A stretch of 11,416 bases of DNA from SZUA-186 sp041552135 (GTDB lineage: Bacteria; Pseudomonadota; Gammaproteobacteria; UBA9214): contig JBFELL010000092.1 in NCBI GenBank assembly GCA_041552135.1, positions 1 through 11,416 of the forward strand, in the 5' to 3' direction. Every line of letters starts with the position of its first letter. Positions within the stretch are counted from its first letter, which is position 1. Of the stretch, positions 1 to 7,338 are shown one piece after another. A program made the translations under genes and the position numbers. The notes below the pieces were generated by a model that saw only the letters and a program-made list of their open reading frames with translations, was not told the origin of the DNA and ran no database searches.

Positions 1-48
1 CTTTTTTCTGACGGTTCCACGTTGTCAAAAGTGTGTGAGGATTAACCC

Positions 49-1176
49 ATGTTAATCAGAAGATCTGTAATCATCGGCTTCCTGTCTGCCCTAGTGGCCA
101 GCCCCGGAATATTTGCGGAGGACGGTCAAACCACCGTCATAACCGTACCCAGTGTACCGGTCGGGGGCGCCGTCTCCCTTGGCGGTACCGTTGTTCCTTT
201 CAAGGAGGCCACCCTGGCTGCCCAGTTGCCGGGCCGGGTCGAGAGCATAGCCGGTGAGGAAGGTGACAGCTTCGAGGAGGGTGCCACACTTGTGACCATC
301 AGTGACGATGAACTGCTGGCACAGCGCCGCGCGGCGTTTGCCATGTTGTCCAATGCGGAAGCGTCACTTCGCAATGCCGGTGTGCAGTACTCGAGACAAT
401 GGATTTCCCCGTACGGTGGCCAGAGCAATGACATGATGGGCGGCATGAGTTCCATGATGCGGGGCTTCACCAACCCGATGCAGAGCTTCATGGGGGGCAG
501 TGAACCCCGTGTCGACCGCCATGCCCAGCTCTATCAGCAGGGCACGGCGATCGAGCAGGCCCGCAACCAGATTGTGCAGGCCCGCTCCCGAATAGAGGAA
601 ATCGATACCAAGCTGCGCGACACCCGCTCGATCGCGCCATTCGACGGTGTCATCAGCAAGAAACTGGTTGAAATCGGCGACCCGGTTCAGCCCGGGCAAC
701 CGCTGGTCTTTTTTGCGGACACCAGCCAGTTGCAGATCCAGGTTGATGTGCCCGCACGGCTCATGCCCGGTGTGAAGCTGGGCATGATCGTACCCGCCAG
801 GCTGGATGTCGGCGATGTCAACGTCCAGGCACGCGTTGCACGCATTTTCCCGATCGCCGATCCAGAGCGTCACACCGTCACGGTCAAGCTTGACCTGCCA
901 CCGGGTGCGCCAGGCGGCGCCGGTATGTATGCCGAGGTGATGGTCAACGACATCACTGCCAGAGTCCGTGATCTGCCAGTGGTGCCGAAGGCGGCGCTGG
1001 TCTGGCGCGGCAGTCTGCCGGGGGTCTATGTGGTCAGCGACAACAACAAGCGTGAACTGCGCCTGGTCAGAACCGGCGACGATGTGGGTGCCGACGGTGT
1101 CGCCATTCTTTCCGGACTTCGCGCCGGTGAGCAGATCGTGGTCGGTGCCGGTGGTGGTTCGGGTGTCTGGCGGTAA
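49..1176 (+). CDS. RND efflux periplasmic adaptor (membrane fusion protein)
   Basis: This 375-residue protein is the periplasmic adaptor that links an inner-membrane RND pump to an outer-membrane channel. A signal peptide ends near residue 23 (cleavage likely after GIFA). The first half of the lipoyl-like barrel spans about 46-93, with a V-x-x-I-x-x-x-E-G-D-x-x-x-x-G-x-x-L pattern. An alpha-helical hairpin follows at about 84-192, and the second barrel half contains I195-A-P-F-D-G-V-I202 and a G-D-P-V-Q-P-G turn. Beta-barrel and membrane-proximal domains fill the rest. The hairpin holds an unusual segment at 128-150 with seven methionines (129, 130, 133, 136, 137, 144, 148), where adaptors normally have the tip that docks to TolC-type channels. 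The start is supported by GAGG at 37-40. The permease follows after 181 bases, so the two probably form one unit. Substrate is not predictable. The family call is firm. Confidence 0.93.
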   Translation: MLIRRSVIIGFLSALVASPGIFAEDGQTTVITVPSVPVGGAVSLGGTVVPFKEATLAAQLPGRVESIAGEEGDSFEEGATLVTISDDELLAQRRAAFAMLSNAEASLRNAGVQYSRQWISPYGGQSNDMMGGMSSMMRGFTNPMQSFMGGSEPRVDRHAQLYQQGTAIEQARNQIVQARSRIEEIDTKLRDTRSIAPFDGVISKKLVEIGDPVQPGQPLVFFADTSQLQIQVDVPARLMPGVKLGMIVPARLDVGDVNVQARVARIFPIADPERHTVTVKLDLPPGAPGGAGMYAEVMVNDITARVRDLPVVPKAALVWRGSLPGVYVVSDNNKRELRLVRTGDDVGADGVAILSGLRAGEQIVVGAGGGSGVWR

Positions 1177-1357
1177 GCCGAACCGGGTGTGCTGAACAAA
1201 AAAAGGCAACAGTTGCATCGGATCGCAAGCGCTGCATCGAAAGGGATCAATCCAGACGACAGGACGATTGCTGCATGACTGCCGGTGCGGGAGGTGTAAC
1301 CCGGCGTTATCTCGGGCTGGTTGGTAGTCCAGAACAGGATTAAAAGGCGATATAGGT

Positions 1358-4300
1358 ATGGCTGAGCAGAAAGAATTTTCCACACCGGCGACGCATGTAG
1401 AGGCCTATTCACTGGGTATCGCGGGGCGCACCGCGCGACTCTTTATTTCATCCCCTGTAACACCCATGCTGCTGATCGCGGCACTGCTGGTTGGCCTGAT
1501 GGGGCTGTTCTTTACTCCCAGGCAGGAAGACCCGCAGATTTCTGTCCCCATGATCGATATCTTCGTCCAGTACCCGGGTGCCTCGGCCGAGCAGGTGGCC
1601 AGCCTGGTAACCGAGCCGCTGGAACGGCTCATGCTCGAGATCCCGGGCGTGCGCCATACCTACACCGCGACCGAGCGTGGTCGTGCCATGGTGACGGTCC
1701 GCTTCCTGGTGGGCCAGGAGATGGGAGCCTCCATCGTCAAGGTGCATGACAAGTTGCAGTCCAACCTCGACAGGATTCCTCCCGATGTGTCCATGCCGCT
1801 GGTCAAGCCGGTCGCCGTCGATGATGTGCCGGTGGTGACCCTGACGCTGTGGTCGGAAGACGTCGATGATGGCTCGTTGCGTATTCTGGCACTCGACCTC
1901 CTGCAGCGACTGGGCGAGGTCAAGGGCGCGGGCAAGGGTTTCGTGGTTGGTGGTCGCGAGGACCAGCTGAAAATCGAGGTACTGCCCGAGCGTCTGTCCG
2001 GATTTGATATCAGTCTGCCGCAAGTTGCAGAAACGATCCGTACCGCGAATGCGGAAATGACGGCCGGTGACATCGAGGCCGGTGGCACGTCCCTGTCTGT
2101 GCGCACCGGCTCTTTCCTGAAAACGGCGTCTGACGTGGAGCGTCTGGTCGTCGGTGTACGCAACGGGGCGCCGGTGTATGTGCACGATGTGGCCCGGGTT
2201 TCACACGAACCGGCGGATTCCACCCAGATGGTGGCCCACTACACAGGCCCCGCCTACCAGGGAGAAAACCCGCCCACCCACGGCGCACAGGCAGTGACCA
2301 TCGCGATGGCCAAGAAGGAGAAAACCAACGGCGTCGTCGTCGCAGAACGCATCCTGGACAAGGTCAATTCCCTGAAGGGCGACCTGATACCCAGCAACGT
2401 CCACATCGAAATCACGCGAGACTACGGCAAGACGGCAAACGACAAGGTAAACGAACTGTTGCGGGCGATGCTTGAGGCAGCCCTCATCGTGTCCATACTC
2501 TGCCTGATTGGCCTCGGGGCCCGTGCTGCATTTGTTGTCATCACCGTCATCCCGGTGGTGATTCTCCTGACGATCTGGTGGGCCATGATGGTGGACTACA
2601 CCATCGATCGCGTCAGCCTGTTCGCGCTGATCTTCTCCATCGGCATCCTGGTCGATGACGCAACCGTGGTGGTAGAGAATATCTTCCGGCACTGGCTTGA
2701 GAAGGGTAAAACCAGTATTCACCAGGCAGTTGATGCGGTGCGTGAGGTCGGCAACCCGACCATTCTTGCCACCTTCACCATCATCGCCGCACTGCTGCCG
2801 ATGGGTTGGGTGAGCGGCCTGATGGGGCCCTACATGCGGCCGATCCCGGTGCTGGGTTCCTCCGCCATGTTCTTCTCGCTGATCGCGGCATTTATATTCA
2901 CACCGTGGTTTGCCCTGAAAGTGGCGCCGCGGCATGAAGCACTGGAAAAGGCCGCCAGAAAAGAGGTCAAGACCCATGAATGGATCAGCAAGATCTACCG
3001 GCCGATCATCACGCCGCTGGTCAACAACCGCCTGCTGGGGCTGTCGTTTCTGTTCGGCATTATCGGTCTGACGGCCGGCCTGTGTGTCCTGTTCTACACG
3101 CAGCACGTCGTGGTCAAGATGCTGCCGTTTGACAACAAGCCGGAATTCTCCGTCACCATCAATATGCCAGACGGCACCGCCATGCCGGTAACGGCCAATG
3201 TTGCCATGCAACTGGCCGAAGAGGCGCTCGATATTCCGGAAGTAACCGCCGTGCAGACCTATGCCGGCACGGCCCAGCCGTTCAACTTCAACGGTATGGT
3301 TCGACACTACTACCTGCGCAACCGCAGCTGGGAAGGCGACCTGCTGGTCATGCTGCTGGACAAGAACGAACGCGAGCGCAGCAGTCACCAGATTGCCGTC
3401 GACGCACGGGCCCGATTCAAACCGATAGCCGAGCGCCTGGGCGCAAAGATTGCCGTTGTCGAAATGCCCCCGGGCCCGCCGGTGCTGCAGACGAACGTGG
3501 CCGAGGTCCACGGTCCGGATGCCCGTACGCGCCGTGAAGTCGCAGCGAAAATGACGGAATTCTTCGCAGAGGTCCCGATTGTTGTCGATGTCGACAATTA
3601 CATGGCCGATCCATATGACTACTGGCGCTTCGAGGTGGATACGCAGAAGGCCGTGCGTCGTGGCGTATCGGTGGACACCATCAACAACACCCTGGCCATG
3701 GCCATGGGGGGCTACAAGCTGGGCGATATCAAGCGCGGAACGGTGCTCGAACCGACCTATATCGTCATTCAGGTGCCGCTGTCCGTCCGCTCGCAGATCA
3801 CGCGCCTTGGCGACCTGCCGGTAACAACCAGCCAGGGCGGTACCATCCCCCTGTCGGAGCTGGGTCAGTTCATAAAGCAGGAGGAAGACCCGATCATCTA
3901 CACCAAGGACCTGCGCGGCATCGAATACGTGGTCGGCGAAATGGAAGGCCGCCTCGGTGCACCGATCTACGGCATGCTGGCTGTCGAGGACTACGTCAAG
4001 GAATACACGACACCTGACGGCAACAGCATGACGACCATGCCGATGAACCTGTTCGGACCACCGAAGGATGACTTCCAGTCGAACTACGAATGGACCGGCG
4101 AGTGGACGGTCACCTACGAGACCTTCCGCGACATGGGTATTGCCTTCATGGCGGCCCTCGTCCTGATTTACGGTCTGATCGTCTGGGAATTCAAGAACTT
4201 TGCGCTGGCTGGGCTCATCATGTCACCGATTCCGCTGACCATGATCGGTATCATACCCGGGCACTGGCTTTTCGGCGCCGAGTTCACCGCCACCTCCATG

Positions 4301-5185
4301 ATCGGCATGATTGCACTGGGCGGCATTATCGTCCGCCAGTCGATCCTGATTGTCGAATTCGTGAAGCTCGAGGTCGCCAAGGGCAACGAGGTGAGGGAGG
4401 CCGCCATCAAGGGCGCCGAACTGCGCATGCGGCCGATCTTCATTACCTCGCTGACCCTGATGGCCGGAGCGTTCGCCATCCTGCAGGACCCGATCTTTAA
4501 CGGTATGGCCATCAGTCTGCTGTTCGGCGCCGGCGTTGCGACGGTCATGGCGCTGCTGGTCATACCGCTCGGTTGTATCAGCGCCAGGAAGCAGTTCTAT
4601 GTACAGACATCCGATGACGGCACGGTATCCGTCAGCCCGATGTATGAGCGTATCGAGCAGGTGGAGGCCGAAGAGAGTGCGCCAGCGGCCTACAAGACGC
4701 CCCTCTGGATGCGCCTGTATGGCGGTGTGATTTCCGCCTTCACCTGGGTGTACTACATCGCACGTGCCGTATTCACCATGCTCGGCATGGGCTTCAAGGC
4801 GATACTTGGCAAGTTCGGTGGTGGCAAGAGTACACCGCCGCCGCCCCGTGAGCCGCCGCCGGCCAGCACGCCGCCTCCGCCTGCCGGTGGTACACCACCG
4901 CCGGCACCACCGGCTGAACCAACGCCGACGCCGGTGACTGACAGCGGTGCACAGCCCGAGCCAGCCGCTGCTGCTGCCGAACCCGAGCCGGTGGCAAGTG
5001 CCGCAGAGCCCGCTCCTGCGCCCGCCCCCCAGGCAAGTGCCGCGGAACCAGCACCTGCGACGGCCCCGCAGACAAGTGCAAGTCTGGACGTTGATGAACC
5101 CGGTGATGATTCGGCCGAGCACGAGGAAGAAGAGGGTGTTAGCCAGAAACGCAGGGGCATCCGCCTGAAGCAGGATCTGGGCTAG
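1358..5185 (+). CDS. RND efflux transporter permease with long C-terminal extension
   Basis: This is a proton-driven inner-membrane RND transporter, the pump partner of the adaptor upstream. An AcrB-like body covers about residues 1-1075: TM1 near 30-50, a periplasmic porter segment with the YPGASAEQV and EPLE motifs, a central TM bundle, a second large periplasmic loop and the last TM bundle. The proton-relay aspartates are present (G429-I-L-V-D433-D434, matching AcrB D407/D408). The AcrB K940 position is arginine (R993 in V-R-Q-S-I-L-I-V-E-F), and R1025 matches AcrB R971. Typical AcrB homologues are about 1030-1050 residues, so about 190 are extra. The extra part has a hydrophobic stretch at about 1117-1150, a Pro/Ala-rich tail at 1159-1250 with two 13-residue repeats, an acidic run and a basic end. 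AAAAGG at 1342-1347 supports the start. The gap before it (1177-1357) holds no convincing gene or terminator. HAE-like rather than metal-specific is a guess. Confidence 0.95.
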   Translation: MAEQKEFSTPATHVEAYSLGIAGRTARLFISSPVTPMLLIAALLVGLMGLFFTPRQEDPQISVPMIDIFVQYPGASAEQVASLVTEPLERLMLEIPGVRHTYTATERGRAMVTVRFLVGQEMGASIVKVHDKLQSNLDRIPPDVSMPLVKPVAVDDVPVVTLTLWSEDVDDGSLRILALDLLQRLGEVKGAGKGFVVGGREDQLKIEVLPERLSGFDISLPQVAETIRTANAEMTAGDIEAGGTSLSVRTGSFLKTASDVERLVVGVRNGAPVYVHDVARVSHEPADSTQMVAHYTGPAYQGENPPTHGAQAVTIAMAKKEKTNGVVVAERILDKVNSLKGDLIPSNVHIEITRDYGKTANDKVNELLRAMLEAALIVSILCLIGLGARAAFVVITVIPVVILLTIWWAMMVDYTIDRVSLFALIFSIGILVDDATVVVENIFRHWLEKGKTSIHQAVDAVREVGNPTILATFTIIAALLPMGWVSGLMGPYMRPIPVLGSSAMFFSLIAAFIFTPWFALKVAPRHEALEKAARKEVKTHEWISKIYRPIITPLVNNRLLGLSFLFGIIGLTAGLCVLFYTQHVVVKMLPFDNKPEFSVTINMPDGTAMPVTANVAMQLAEEALDIPEVTAVQTYAGTAQPFNFNGMVRHYYLRNRSWEGDLLVMLLDKNERERSSHQIAVDARARFKPIAERLGAKIAVVEMPPGPPVLQTNVAEVHGPDARTRREVAAKMTEFFAEVPIVVDVDNYMADPYDYWRFEVDTQKAVRRGVSVDTINNTLAMAMGGYKLGDIKRGTVLEPTYIVIQVPLSVRSQITRLGDLPVTTSQGGTIPLSELGQFIKQEEDPIIYTKDLRGIEYVVGEMEGRLGAPIYGMLAVEDYVKEYTTPDGNSMTTMPMNLFGPPKDDFQSNYEWTGEWTVTYETFRDMGIAFMAALVLIYGLIVWEFKNFALAGLIMSPIPLTMIGIIPGHWLFGAEFTATSMIGMIALGGIIVRQSILIVEFVKLEVAKGNEVREAAIKGAELRMRPIFITSLTLMAGAFAILQDPIFNGMAISLLFGAGVATVMALLVIPLGCISARKQFYVQTSDDGTVSVSPMYERIEQVEAEESAPAAYKTPLWMRLYGGVISAFTWVYYIARAVFTMLGMGFKAILGKFGGGKSTPPPPREPPPASTPPPPAGGTPPPAPPAEPTPTPVTDSGAQPEPAAAAAEPEPVASAAEPAPAPAPQASAAEPAPATAPQTSASLDVDEPGDDSAEHEEEEGVSQKRRGIRLKQDLG
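4994..5071 (+). repeat. Two tandem 39-bp repeats in the permease tail
   Basis: Two adjacent 39-base units (4994-5032 and 5033-5071) encode the near-identical 13-residue units ASAAEPAPAPAPQ and ASAAEPAPATAPQ (residues 1213-1238). A degenerate third start (TSAS) follows. The copies differ mostly at third codon positions, so the protein repeat seems to have been kept while the DNA drifted. Confidence 0.8.
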
Positions 5186-5242
5186 GGCCAGGCCTGGTGC
5201 GGGTAGTGCAAAACGGTAGATTACTTATGCGACGAGGTGGTT

Positions 5243-5872
5243 ATGGCTGATCGATGCAATGTGGCATGCACACAGAAACTGGCGTTAGCCATCTGGCTGG
5301 CGAGTGCTGTCCATGTCCCGTACAGTTTAGCCGGCGAGGCCGCGGGGGATACACCGGCCGGTCAGGCTGGCGGGTATCAGTACAGCGATGACTGGAAAAT
5401 TGTTTCGGCACCGCCGCCACCCGGTCCCTACGCAACGGTACATGTCGACCCGCGCGTGCCCGGTCAGGATGTCTCGCGACCGGCACCCCAGGATTTCATG
5501 GTGACAGAACCTGCAGGCCATATGCCAGCTGATCCGGGACGTATGCCGCCCCCGGGTGCCGGCAGCCCCGCTGTCTCTGGAACGTCACAGGCAACGCGTA
5601 CCCGGCAGGCTTTCACGCCGCCGCCTCCGGCCGGCGCCTATGGCCGGCAAGGCTATGACAGAGCGCCGGCCTACGGTTACAGCGCTCCCGGGGGTTATCC
5701 GGGACGACAGACCTACCCCGCTTACGGACAAGGTTATCGACAGGGTTACGGGCAGGGATACTACCAGGGCCGGGGTTACGATCAGGGCTACGGTTACGCC
5801 TACCCGGGGCAATATGCACCATCGCGGCAGGACATACCCGCCCCGCCGTATGCCCTCATGCCGGACAGATAG
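5243..5872 (+). CDS. Exported Pro/Gly/Tyr-rich low-complexity protein
   Basis: I do not recognise a named family. The preferred start is ATG 5243, because GAGG (5234-5237) sits five bases upstream. A GTG at 5237 would overlap that site and add two residues. The 209-residue product has a probable N-terminal signal peptide, with a hydrophobic core at about 12-24 and a likely cut near SLAG or GEAA. A Pro-rich middle follows, with two P-P-P-P clusters. The C-terminal third (about 137-197) is built of GYxQGY-like units rich in Gly, Tyr and Gln. This recalls sulfur globule proteins and other Tyr-rich structural proteins, and a genuine sulfur globule protein lies two genes downstream. It sits 57 bases after the permease with no terminator seen, so co-transcription is plausible. 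A structural, self-associating extracytoplasmic role is inference. It could also be a generic cell-surface low-complexity protein. Confidence 0.8.
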   Translation: MADRCNVACTQKLALAIWLASAVHVPYSLAGEAAGDTPAGQAGGYQYSDDWKIVSAPPPPGPYATVHVDPRVPGQDVSRPAPQDFMVTEPAGHMPADPGRMPPPGAGSPAVSGTSQATRTRQAFTPPPPAGAYGRQGYDRAPAYGYSAPGGYPGRQTYPAYGQGYRQGYGQGYYQGRGYDQGYGYAYPGQYAPSRQDIPAPPYALMPDR

Positions 5873-5946
5873 GATTTTTACCAGAGCGTTTTGTGGCCAG
5901 CGAAGCAGAGGAACGATGCTATACCACTTAACCGGATGGACTTGAT

Positions 5947-6555
5947 GTGAAGAGGCCCAGCCAATACCAGCACAGAGCCACAATTTGGATTCTCGTTTTA
6001 TTTCTGTCATTGGCAGGGACGGGGTGCAGTGATGATGAACCGATTGAGCCAGAACCACAGGAGAAAGCCGGTACAGTGCCGAAGCCCGTGGTCAGGGAGT
6101 GGTATCCAACGCCAAAGCATGCACAACAGCCGTCGTCAATGTTTCCCATGCAGCAGCCCATGACAGCCCGGCCGGGTACGCTGTACCAGCCTGCGCCTGC
6201 ACAACAGCAGCAGCCCCAGGTAATCATTGTGCAGCCGGCTTACCAGACACCATACGCCCAGCCACAGCAGCCGGCTGTTCCCTGGCCGCAGCCGGCCTAT
6301 ACCCCGCAGCAGCAATATGTGCCGCAATACCAGCCCGGGTATCAGCCGCAGTTCCAGTATGGGCAGCGACCCTGGGGGGAAACCGGCAGTTATGGCCAGA
6401 GCCGGACGGCACAACCCGCCAGTGGTGGACAGCAACAGACATTCGGTGTGCCCTACGGGACGCCACAAGTCCCTGCTGGCGGTGCCTATCCCGGCTGGGG
6501 CGTATCGCCTCCGGGTACCTTTCAGGCCAACCCTTACCCCGGGAGTGTCTGGTGA
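5947..6555 (+). CDS. Probable lipoprotein, Pro/Gln/Tyr-rich
   Basis: A 202-residue protein from a GTG start, with GGATGGA (5934-5940) at good spacing. An ATG at 5945 is in another frame and stops at once. The N-terminus has basic residues, a hydrophobic core (12-23) and C27 in an L-A-G-T-G-C context. This is a slightly non-canonical lipobox (Gly at -3), followed by S-D-D, an acidic stretch, then low-complexity sequence. Residues from about 55 to the end are dominated by Pro, Gln, Tyr and Gly (PQQPAVPWPQPAY, YVPQYQPGYQPQFQYGQ) and end in a Gly/Pro/Trp-rich tail. No catalytic domain is visible and no family is recognised. It follows the preceding Tyr-rich gene by 74 bases. The shared composition suggests both belong to the same structural layer, perhaps around sulfur globules or at the outer membrane. 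That role is inferred only from composition and place. Confidence 0.8.
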   Translation: MKRPSQYQHRATIWILVLFLSLAGTGCSDDEPIEPEPQEKAGTVPKPVVREWYPTPKHAQQPSSMFPMQQPMTARPGTLYQPAPAQQQQPQVIIVQPAYQTPYAQPQQPAVPWPQPAYTPQQQYVPQYQPGYQPQFQYGQRPWGETGSYGQSRTAQPASGGQQQTFGVPYGTPQVPAGGAYPGWGVSPPGTFQANPYPGSVW

Positions 6556-6674
6556 TCACCCGCGCTGGAGAGGCGCCGGACGAGCACGCAGGCGCGAGAA
6601 AATGCTTGATGTATTGGCTGCAGGGATGTTATGCAGTAATGTGCCGTCAAGCGCGGCAAACGGGTTTTGAGTAA

Positions 6675-6694
6675 ACGTCGCCCCGGGGCGGCGT
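6675..6694. promoter_or_regulatory. GC-rich inverted repeat
   Basis: ACGTCGCC and GGCGGCGT form an 8-bp stem (one G-U pair) around a CCGG loop. A-rich sequence flanks it rather than a run of T on the + strand. It is therefore not a standard intrinsic terminator for the upstream genes. It could still end transcription weakly, protect an mRNA end, or be a DNA-binding site. Confidence 0.4.
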
Positions 6695-6804
6695 AAAAAT
6701 ACGAATACGTGTGGCCAGTGTTTCAAGTTAGCTGTCTGCCGTTGTTGATCAGTGTTGGGTCTTCTCCCGCTGGCGCTGGTGACTGTAGTGAGGGAGTGTT
6801 CGTT

Positions 6805-6820
6805 TGCAAGAAGTCTTGCA
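6805..6820. promoter_or_regulatory. Perfect 7+7 dyad, candidate operator
   Basis: TGCAAGA and TCTTGCA are exact reverse complements separated by AG. The 2-base centre is too short for a stable RNA loop without opening the stem, so a dimeric regulator binding DNA is a natural reading. It ends 12 bases before the GGAGG ribosome binding site of the sulfur globule gene. The regulator is unknown. Confidence 0.45.
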
Positions 6821-6845
6821 GGCATAATAACTGGAGGTAGTAATA

Positions 6846-7229
6846 ATGAAGATACTCAAAAAGTCCTTACTGGCTGCCAGCGTGGCCGGTCTACTGGCTG
6901 TTCCGTTCTCCTCGGCCAATGCCTGGTGGGGCGGCGGTCCCGGTGGTTATGGCAATGAGTGGGGTCCCTTTGACGGTGACGGCTTTGGCGACTTCGACAT
7001 GAGCATGAGCGGAGGCGGTCGTGGCCATGGCTACGGTCGCGGCTACGGCTACGGCTACGGTCACCCGTACGGCTACGGTGGCTGGGGCGGCCCGTACGGC
7101 GGCTACGGCGGTTATCCGGGTTATGGCGACTACGGCGGCTATGGCGGCCCGTGGGGCGGTGGCTACCCGGGCTACGGCGGGTACGGTGCGCCTGCAGCCC
7201 CTGCGGCGCCGGCCGGCAGCGCCCAGTAA
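6846..7229 (+). CDS. Sulfur globule protein family
   Basis: This 127-residue protein has a classic signal peptide cut after S-A-N-A26. The mature part begins W-W-G-G-G and continues as Gly/Tyr repeats (GYGRGYGYGYGHPYGYGGWGG and similar) to an Ala/Pro end. This matches the small Gly/Tyr-rich envelope proteins (SgpA/SgpB type) that coat periplasmic sulfur globules in purple sulfur bacteria such as Allochromatium and in related sulfur oxidisers. They have no enzymatic activity and form the shell around stored sulfur. Which Sgp it corresponds to cannot be told, so no symbol is given. GGAGG at 6833-6837 with 8-base spacing gives a strong ribosome binding site, consistent with high expression. It has its own upstream gap with a dyad and its own terminator, so it is probably monocistronic. 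The main alternative is another Gly/Tyr-rich exported protein, because low-complexity matches can mislead. Confidence 0.8.
   Translation: MKILKKSLLAASVAGLLAVPFSSANAWWGGGPGGYGNEWGPFDGDGFGDFDMSMSGGGRGHGYGRGYGYGYGHPYGYGGWGGPYGGYGGYPGYGDYGGYGGPWGGGYPGYGGYGAPAAPAAPAGSAQ
7029..7078 (+). repeat. GGCTACGG short tandem repeats in the sulfur globule gene
   Basis: Copies of GGCTACGG occur at 7029, 7041, 7047, 7053 and 7071, giving a GY/GYG protein repeat, and looser copies continue to about 7190. Such an array can change length by slippage or recombination. All lengths seen here stay in frame. Confidence 0.7.
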
Positions 7230-7244
7230 ATCAGCTGTACATCC

Positions 7245-7289
7245 AGGCGGGCCCGCACACGGACGTGTTGTGGCTCGCCTTGATTTTTT
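7245..7289 (+). terminator. Intrinsic terminator after the sulfur globule gene
   Basis: A long hairpin runs from AGGCGGG (7245-7251) to the right arm CTCGCCT (7274-7280), with inner pairing of ACACG and CGTGT and two single-base bulges. TGATTTTTT follows, with six T at 7284-7289. It starts 16 bases after the stop codon and probably separates this gene from 7339 onward. Confidence 0.8.
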
Positions 7290-7338
7290 CATCCCCGAAT
7301 TTCCTGTTCTGACACCATAAATTACGAGATACCGGATA

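Larger units (their letters stand above)
6556..6845 (+). other. 290-base gap upstream of the sulfur globule gene
   Basis: No convincing coding region was seen here. The gap holds a GC-rich hairpin (6675-6694) and a perfect dyad (6805-6820). A CATAAT at 6823-6828 resembles a -10 box, but a start site from it would fall on the ribosome binding site, so I do not call it a promoter. The promoter for the gene at 6846 probably lies further upstream in this gap. Confidence 0.5.

Noticed and set aside
1275..1343. A 22-codon open frame in the gap between adaptor and permease
   Set aside because: Short, ordinary composition, weak ribosome binding site and no recognisable motif. Not enough to call a gene.
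2201..3511. Long open frame on the - strand inside the permease gene
   Set aside because: It lies opposite a strongly conserved RND sequence and its translation (His/Asp/Gln-rich) looks like an antisense shadow of GC-rich coding DNA.
5188..5197. Palindrome CCAGGCCTGG after the permease stop
   Set aside because: Ten bases only, no T tract, likely chance in GC-rich DNA.
6823..6828. CATAAT as a -10 box for the sulfur globule gene
   Set aside because: No -35 at proper spacing, and transcription would begin on the ribosome binding site.
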